Below are positions 58,447 through 64,000 of a stretch of 64,000 nucleotides of DNA, in pieces. Under the pieces are notes generated by a model. It was not told the origin of the DNA and ran no database searches. It worked only from the letters and a program-made list of their open reading frames with translations. The position numbers and the translations under genes are program-made. Each line of letters starts with the position of its first letter. Position 1 is the stretch's first letter. The DNA lies in assembly GCA_900079765.1 (NCBI GenBank), contig LT599017.1, positions 434,001-498,000 on the forward strand. The letters run 5' to 3'. Source of the stretch: an uncultured Eubacteriales bacterium. GTDB taxonomy: Bacteria > Bacillota > Clostridia > Oscillospirales > Oscillospiraceae.

Positions 58447-59587
58447 GGGATAGAGAAGGGGGCGCTGGAGCCGGAGGGGAAGTTCGTTACCGTCAACTGC
58501 GCCGAGTACGCCAACAACCCGGAGCTGCTTCTCACCAATCTCTTCGGCCACCGGAAGGGGGCCTACACCGGCGCGGACCGGGACCGCAAGGGCCTCATCG
58601 CCATGGCGGATGGGGGCATCCTCTTCCTGGACGAGGTGCACTGCCTGACAGGGGAGTGCCAGGAAAAGCTGTTCCTCTTCATGGACCAGGGGATCTACCA
58701 CATGATCGGGGACAACGAGACCTGGTATTCCTCCAGGTATACCTGGTCATGGCCACCACCGAGACGCCGGAGATCGCCCTCCTGAAGACCATGCTGCGGC
58801 CATCCCCATTGTCACCAAGCTGCCGCCCCTGACAGACCGGCCCTTGCAGGAGAAAAAAGAGCTCCGCTACCGCCTCTTTAAGTCCGAGGCGAAGCGGGTG
58901 GGCCGTGAGGTGGCGGTGAGCAGCCAGGCCTATGAAACGCTGCTGGACTACATCTTCACTGAGAACATTGGCCAGATGCGCAAATGCATCCGGGCCAGCA
59001 TGGCAAACGCCATGCTGGAGAGCAAGGCCCCCGCCCCGGCGGTGCTGGAGATTCACCTCCAGCACTTGCCGCCCTACCTCCTACAGAGCGGGGCGGCCCG
59101 GCAATGGGAGGGGGACGGAAAGCGGGCGATGCTGACTTTGGCCCAGCTCCAGGAGCAGCAGAATGGGGAGCAGCGTCTCTGCCGCTTCAACAGCGAGTTG
59201 CTCGCCCAGATCGGGCAGATGGGAGACCAGAGCAAGAGCCCGGAGGACTTTTTTGCCTCCTGCCGCATCCTGCTGGAGCAGTATTTGGACGACCTGTACA
59301 CCGACCCGCAGAAAGAGGCCAACCCCCGCCGGGTGCTGTACAGCGATCTGCTCAAAAGCATCTGCGAGAGCGTTGGAAAGAAACTTGGACTGACCTTCCG
59401 CGCCACGATGTACTTAATCTCTGCTGTCTACCCCGGAGCGGGCTACCTACGTGCGGCCTATAAGGGGGCCAGTCTGGTGTATAACCAATTCCTGGTACGG
59501 GACGCGGATCTGGTTGGCACGGAGGCGCTGTCTCCCGCCACGCTTTTGCACCTCATCTCGTCCTACAGCGTCTATAACTCAGAGTAA
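58447..59587 (+). pseudogene. LevR-type sigma-54-dependent regulator remnant, truncated and frameshifted
   Basis: The sequence begins inside the sigma-54-interacting AAA+ domain (VTVNCAEYANNPELLLTNLFGH, then RKGAYTGADRD) and has no Walker A. It then reads GGILFLDEVHC in one frame. Two shifts follow: the reading moves frame near 58733 (to YLVMATTETPEIALLKTML) and again near 58799 (to IPIVTKLPPLTDRP). The last segment, 58800-59587, is a long open helical stretch without the DNA-binding or PTS modules of a full LevR. LevR proteins regulate PTS operons through sigma-54. The gene is dead unless the shifts are sequencing errors. Confidence 0.82.
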
Positions 59588-59597
59588 ACAAAAAAGC

Positions 59598-59640
59598 GCG
59601 GCGGTATCAGTCTTGATACCGCCGCATCATTTTTTAGAGA
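59598..59640 (+). terminator. Terminator after the regulator remnant
   Basis: GCGGCGGTATCA pairs around a short loop with TGATACCGCCGC, and six T residues follow shortly after. Confidence 0.88.
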
Positions 59641-59672
59641 ATTAAGCTATGAATCTATTTACAAATGATGTA

Positions 59673-59701
59673 TTTCTTTGCGACAAAATAAGTGTTATAA
59701 T
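59673..59701 (+). promoter_or_regulatory. Candidate promoter of the giant kinase gene
   Basis: TATAAT at 59696-59701 is a perfect -10 box. The -35 region (TTTCTT at 59673-59678, 17 bases upstream) is weak, so activation may be needed. Confidence 0.5.
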
Positions 59702-59769
59702 AGCCGCAAAGTAACTAATATATGTTGCAGCAGATAAAAAAGACGGAATCCGGGGGGGCGAACGGCAGG

Positions 59770-62700
59770 ATGGCGAACACCTCAGGACAGTATACGATAC
59801 AAGAATGTGTGCACCGTTCCGAGAGCAGTGCCCTTTTTAGAGCGGTGGATGACCGAACCGGCGAGGCCGTAATTTTAAAGACCGTGAACGCGGAGACCAT
59901 GAGCCCGGCGGAGCTGGCAAAGCTCCGGAAGGAATACGCCATTTTGTCTAAGCTGAAGAGCAAGTATGTACCTGAGGCCGTCGACCTCATCAAGATTGAG
60001 GATCATTTTTTCCTGGTTTTAAAATACAGCATCGGTGTTTCCCTGGCGGAGTACATGAAGGCGCATACGATCACCGTCAAAGAATTCCTGTTTCTTGCAA
60101 GGGCCATCGTGACCGGGGTTTCGGATATTCACAGAGCCGGTATTATCCACAAAGACTTAAACCCGTCCAATATCATCTACAGCCCTCAGCTGCGGAGGAT
60201 CACCATCATCGACTTCGGCATTGCCGCCGAGTTCTCTTTTGAGAGCTCGGTGGCCACCGACCCCACGGTCTTTAAGGGGACGCTTGCGTACACCTCCCCG
60301 GAGCAGACGGGGAGACTGAACCGGGCCATCGACTTCCGGACAGACTTTTACTCTCTGGGCGTTGCCTTCTTCGAAATGCTCTGCGGCCGCCGCCCCTTTA
60401 CGTCGGACAGCCCCGCCGAACTTATTTACGACCATGTGGCGCGGGTAGCGCCCTTGGTGAGCGCGGTGAATCCCGAGGTGCCTGAGATGCTGTCCAGGAT
60501 TATCGCCAAGCTGATGTCCAAAATGCCCGAGGAGCGGTATCACAGCGCGGAGGGATTGCTGTTTGACCTGAACCGGTGCCTCACCGCGTACGACGTGGGG
60601 TGGGAGATTCCGGAATTCGATCTGGGCCGGGGCGACTGCTCCGACCGCATCGACGTGCCTCAAAAGCTTTATGGCCGCGAAAAAGAGGTCGCACTTCTGA
60701 AGAATGCCTACCGGGAGACGCTGAACGGCGGGAAATGCACCGTCTTTATCGGCGGGCCGTCGGGGAGCGGCAAGACGACTCTGGCGGGGGAGCTCCGCAG
60801 TCTCGTGCTCCAGAACAATGGAATCCTGCTCTGCGGAAAGTATGACCAGTACCAGCGCAATATTCCGCACTACGCCCTCTTCCAGCTGCTGCGGAACCTG
60901 TGCGATGTGATCCTTGCAGAGAGCGAAGATAGGATCGATGCCTGGAAGGAGCGCCTATCCAAGGCCCTGGGCGAGGACGCCGCACTTCTCGTAGACAAGG
61001 TGCCCCGCCTGACACTGATCACCGGGGAGCCCCAGCCCCTGCCCGAGCTGTCGCCCCTTGAGGCCAGCGTGCGGTTCCGGGCAGCGGCGCAGCGGCTGAT
61101 TGCCGCCGTTGCCTCTCCCCAGCGTCCGCTGGTTCTCTTTTTGGACGATGTTCACTATATCGGCTCTGGGGAGACAGAGCTCCTGGAGGAGAGCGTGGAC
61201 AACGGCGAGACCGGCAGCCTGATGATCGTCGCCTGTTACCGGGACAACGAGGTAGACGGCGGACACCCGCTGATCCTCTGCATGAATAAGATGGCCAGCC
61301 GGGGCGCAAACCTCCGCCGGATCTCCCTTGCCGGGCTGGACGAGGCGTCGGTGTCCAAGCTCCTGGCAGATACACTCCTCTGCGGCGGTACGGATATAGA
61401 CGAGCTTGCCCGGCTGGTATGCGGCAAGACCCATGGGAACCCGTTTTACATCAAGCAATTTTTAAAGCTCAGCCACACGCGGGGGCTGATTCGGTTCGAC
61501 CGGGCCGGCCGCGCCTGGGTCTGGGATTTGGAGTCCATGCGTGCCAGCCCCGCGGAGGAGAACGTGGTGGACTTCCTCATCAGGAATATGGACCAGCTCT
61601 CCCCCGAGGCGGTGGAGCTGCTCTCCCTGGGCGCCTGCGGCGGCCGGAGCTTTTCCATTGACCTTCTGAGTCGCCTCTCCGGAAAAGAGGCGGAGGAGGT
61701 TGCCGCCATTTTGAGACCGGCCGTGTCGCTGGAGATCATCTATCCCCTTCAGAGTGACGGAAAGAAAACCAGCCTTGCCCGGTTTCAATTTACCCACGAC
61801 CGCTTTCAGCAGGCGTTTTATACGGTCCTGCCCGCGCGCAGGCGGCAGGGCATCCACTACGCGCTGGCGAAGTGGTTTGCCGACCCCGCCAACCAGCAGG
61901 GAGAGCGGGTGGGCATACAGTTCGTCATCGCGGACCACTATTCCAAGTCCCTTGACGCCGCCCCCACGGCGCGGGAGAAAAGGCGCGTCGCGGAGATCCT
62001 GCTGAGCGCGGCCCATGCCGCCAGTCTTCTGTCCTCCTTCGACATGGCCCTGCGCTATCTGGAGCAGATCATCACCGCGATGGGGGAGCTGGGGCCAGCC
62101 GACAACGCCTTCACCTTCAAGGTCTATGCCGCGTACCATCTGGCCCTGTGCGGTCTGCCCAGGTATGAGGAGGCGGACGAGGCGTACCGCCTGCTCCAGA
62201 GCCTGGCTCCCTCGCCCATTGACTTGGCAGACAGCTCCGGCCTCCAGGCTGTGGGCCTCTCCAACCGCGGCAAGTATAAAGAGGCATTCTATCTCGCTGT
62301 TGGGCTGCTGGAGCGCCTGGGCGTGCCCTTCAGGAAGGAGGCGACCCTTGACGACGGGATCTATGACGAAATAGCCGCCTGTTATGCCGAACTGGAGAAA
62401 AGGAAATTCAGCGAAGGCTCGGGTGTAATGGAAACCACCGATAGAAACGAGGTCGGTATTCAAAAGCTTCTCAACAGGCTGATCACGATCGTGTTGTTCT
62501 TCAATCCGGCGTATTCCTCCTGGGTGATCCTGACCAATGCCCAGCGGATCCTTGCGCACGGCTATACGCCCGGGGGGCTGCATCTCTATGCAAGCGTGTC
62601 GTCGGCCCTCGTGCCGCTGCGCAATGACTACAGGATGGCGTATACCGCCGCGCGGGAGGGCATGCGGCTCGCGGAAAAATCCGCTTTTAAAAACGAGACC

Positions 62701-64000
62701 TTCCGCATTTATCATACGTTCTCTCTGGTTGATTGCCATTGGTTTGAGGATGTGAAAAACAGTATTCCCTACGCGCGGGAGTCGTTGGCGGGCAACCACG
62801 CGGTGGGTGACTTCGAGTTTGCCTGCTACAGCTACTTCACCACCCAGCAGGCCGTGCTGGAGACCTGTCAGCGCCTGGGTGAGCTGGCCGCCGAGAGCGA
62901 GGCTGCCCAGTCCTACGCTGCGAAGATGGAGAACCAACACGCCCTTGGGAGCTACCTCAGCTATGCGCAGCTCTATAAGGCGCTAAAGGGTGCCACCAGG
63001 ACCCCCGGCAGCTTTGACGACGACGCTTTCAGCGAGGCGCTCCACCTGGAGAACGTGCGGGGGGACCCCATGGCCCAGTGCTATTACTACATCCTCCGCG
63101 GCCTCTCCGCCGCCATCTATCTCGATTATGACACCGCCTTCGAGCTGACTGAGAAAGCGGTGCCCCTACTGAGCACCCTCACCGGGTTTTACCTATTGGC
63201 TCTCCACAACTTCCTCCACTCCCTCTCCGTCTGTAAGCGGCTGGAGAACCACGACTGCGGCGCGGAGGAGAGAAGACGCCTCTGGGGCACCCTGGAGGCA
63301 AACCAAAAGTGGCTGGGGGAGCGGGCCGCCGATTCGCCTGCCAACTTCCTCCATCTGCACAGCGTCATCGACGCGGAAATCACAGCGCTGCGCGGCACCG
63401 CCGCTGAGCTGGTGGCCCGCTATGAGCAGGCCATGGAGCAGGCCGCAACCGCTGGCCGACCCTACCATTATGCCATGATCTGTGAGCTGGCGGCGATGCG
63501 GTTCCTTAAGCGGAAAGCACCAGCTACCGCGGGCAATTTTCTGCGGGAGGCGTACTCTGCCTACCTTGCCTGGGAGGCGGAGGGGAAGGTAGAGCAGCTC
63601 CGCCGGAACAGCACCAGCCTGCTTACAGTGCGCCACGCCGCCCGGCGAGGCGCCGTCGGCACACTGTCCATGTCCGGCAATGGCATGACCCAGTCGGCCA
63701 TCGATTTTAACGCGCTTATTACCGCGTCCCAGACCATTTCCGGAGAAATGGAATTGACGGCCATCCTCGATAAGCTCATCAGCATCCTGCAGGAGGTCTC
63801 GGGGGCGCAGGACATCTACTACCTGACGCAGGACGGGGAGGGCGGCTATCTTATCCGCGCGGAGGGCCACTGTGAGAACGGCAGACACCTCGCGGAGGAG
63901 CTGCCCGCGCGGGCGGACCGGGTCTCGCTGGGCGTCGTGCACTACGTGGTGAGGACAGGGGAGACCATCGTCCTGGATAACGCGTCTACTTCCAATGTTT
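59770..64000 (+). CDS. Giant multidomain Ser/Thr protein kinase - AAA-type ATPase - helical repeat - GAF protein (3' truncated by window)
   Basis: The frame is open from ATG 59770 to the end of the window (1,410 codons, no stop). A Hanks-type kinase domain covers about 8-270, with the VAIK-like VILKTV, HKDLNPSN (127-134), DFG (148-150), the TLAYTSPEQTGR activation segment and GRRPF. An AAA/MalT-like ATPase follows with a P-loop GGPSGSGKTT (about 328-337) and LVLFLDDVHYIG. A long helical, TPR-like stretch runs from about 700 to 1300. A GAF-like domain begins near 1310 (TASQTISGEMELTAILDKLI). The layout matches large trifunctional kinase/ATPase/sensor proteins that often end in a histidine kinase or GGDEF domain. 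The output end lies outside the window. An in-frame ATG at 59722 is possible but lacks a ribosome site. Confidence 0.88.
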   Translation, partial: MANTSGQYTIQECVHRSESSALFRAVDDRTGEAVILKTVNAETMSPAELAKLRKEYAILSKLKSKYVPEAVDLIKIEDHFFLVLKYSIGVSLAEYMKAHTITVKEFLFLARAIVTGVSDIHRAGIIHKDLNPSNIIYSPQLRRITIIDFGIAAEFSFESSVATDPTVFKGTLAYTSPEQTGRLNRAIDFRTDFYSLGVAFFEMLCGRRPFTSDSPAELIYDHVARVAPLVSAVNPEVPEMLSRIIAKLMSKMPEERYHSAEGLLFDLNRCLTAYDVGWEIPEFDLGRGDCSDRIDVPQKLYGREKEVALLKNAYRETLNGGKCTVFIGGPSGSGKTTLAGELRSLVLQNNGILLCGKYDQYQRNIPHYALFQLLRNLCDVILAESEDRIDAWKERLSKALGEDAALLVDKVPRLTLITGEPQPLPELSPLEASVRFRAAAQRLIAAVASPQRPLVLFLDDVHYIGSGETELLEESVDNGETGSLMIVACYRDNEVDGGHPLILCMNKMASRGANLRRISLAGLDEASVSKLLADTLLCGGTDIDELARLVCGKTHGNPFYIKQFLKLSHTRGLIRFDRAGRAWVWDLESMRASPAEENVVDFLIRNMDQLSPEAVELLSLGACGGRSFSIDLLSRLSGKEAEEVAAILRPAVSLEIIYPLQSDGKKTSLARFQFTHDRFQQAFYTVLPARRRQGIHYALAKWFADPANQQGERVGIQFVIADHYSKSLDAAPTAREKRRVAEILLSAAHAASLLSSFDMALRYLEQIITAMGELGPADNAFTFKVYAAYHLALCGLPRYEEADEAYRLLQSLAPSPIDLADSSGLQAVGLSNRGKYKEAFYLAVGLLERLGVPFRKEATLDDGIYDEIAACYAELEKRKFSEGSGVMETTDRNEVGIQKLLNRLITIVLFFNPAYSSWVILTNAQRILAHGYTPGGLHLYASVSSALVPLRNDYRMAYTAAREGMRLAEKSAFKNETFRIYHTFSLVDCHWFEDVKNSIPYARESLAGNHAVGDFEFACYSYFTTQQAVLETCQRLGELAAESEAAQSYAAKMENQHALGSYLSYAQLYKALKGATRTPGSFDDDAFSEALHLENVRGDPMAQCYYYILRGLSAAIYLDYDTAFELTEKAVPLLSTLTGFYLLALHNFLHSLSVCKRLENHDCGAEERRRLWGTLEANQKWLGERAADSPANFLHLHSVIDAEITALRGTAAELVARYEQAMEQAATAGRPYHYAMICELAAMRFLKRKAPATAGNFLREAYSAYLAWEAEGKVEQLRRNSTSLLTVRHAARRGAVGTLSMSGNGMTQSAIDFNALITASQTISGEMELTAILDKLISILQEVSGAQDIYYLTQDGEGGYLIRAEGHCENGRHLAEELPARADRVSLGVVHYVVRTGETIVLDNASTSNV

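Noticed and set aside
61462-62940. 492-codon minus-strand frame inside the giant kinase gene
   Set aside because: The plus-strand frame is continuously open with kinase, ATPase and GAF motifs; the minus frame is a shadow.

Overview
The window reads as a chromosomal segment of a GC-rich, anaerobic Gram-positive bacterium. It most resembles the Oscillospiraceae (Flavonifractor, Pseudoflavonifractor or Intestinimonas-like gut clostridia). Supporting signs are strong GGAGG ribosome binding sites, the hrcA-grpE-dnaK-dnaJ order behind a perfect CIRCE element, RNase J, a B12-dependent ribonucleotide reductase, rubrerythrin, VanW, XpaC-type and S-layer-homology proteins, DUF families typical of clostridia, and the GGGtGRT / Fe-S scaffold pair known from strict anaerobes. 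The genus is inference. No rRNA, tRNA, CRISPR array, insertion sequence or phage module was seen.

Layout. 1-2100: the end of a YesM-like sensor kinase overlapping a gene for a sugar-ABC-type tandem ATPase whose nucleotide-binding motifs are eroded. 2.2-9.5 kb: an ArsC/DUF1653 pair, a GDP-mannose pyrophosphorylase/phosphomutase fusion, RNase J, and an exported SLH-tyrosine phosphatase. 9.5-15.4 kb: an AT-richer DMT transporter with a histidine-rich tail, a KimA-like potassium transporter, and an AT-rich ECF sigma / DUF4367 / secreted-protein module. 15.5-22.3 kb: the GGGtGRT and Fe-S scaffold operon, a zinc-ribbon/Ig-like membrane protein divergent from a SpoVK/CbbX-type AAA protein and a deaminase, and an XpaC-family protein. 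22.5-30 kb: VanW, DUF2461, a polysaccharide deacetylase, nrdJ with tandem NrdR boxes, and a DUF6323/DUF6179-like pair.

30-41 kb (mostly minus strand): rpiB, a PHP phosphatase, a PMT-type mannosyltransferase with an inserted domain, the heat-shock operon, a MATE exporter and a cysteine desulfurase. 41-47 kb: a secreted flavin reductase divergent from a LysR regulator, then a GlcNAc-type PTS permease with a PRD antiterminator whose leader carries a RAT/terminator switch. 47-55 kb: TIGR04255, a hexose-phosphate mutase, a chitobiose-phosphorylase-like GH94 enzyme, asnA, NADP-type isocitrate dehydrogenase and rubrerythrin. 55-64 kb: an HD hydrolase, an FMN-binding lipoprotein, an RluD-like synthase, an OGG-type glycosylase, a frameshifted LevR-type regulator remnant, and a giant Ser/Thr kinase-ATPase-GAF signalling protein running off the end.

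Themes. Amino-sugar use is suggested by nagE-type PTS, GH94 phosphorylase and mutase. Surface building and signalling are suggested by SLH-phosphatase, PMT, VanW and the giant kinase. Anaerobic redox and Fe-S functions are suggested by GGGtGRT/scaffold, cysteine desulfurase, flavinylated reductases, rubrerythrin and NrdJ. The less ordinary items are the eroded ABC pair next to a sensor kinase, the GGGtGRT operon with its hairpin leader, the SLH-phosphatase, the mutase fusion lacking its catalytic serine, and the giant kinase. All coordinates, starts and motifs were read by eye; family names rest on recalled family features and no database search was run.
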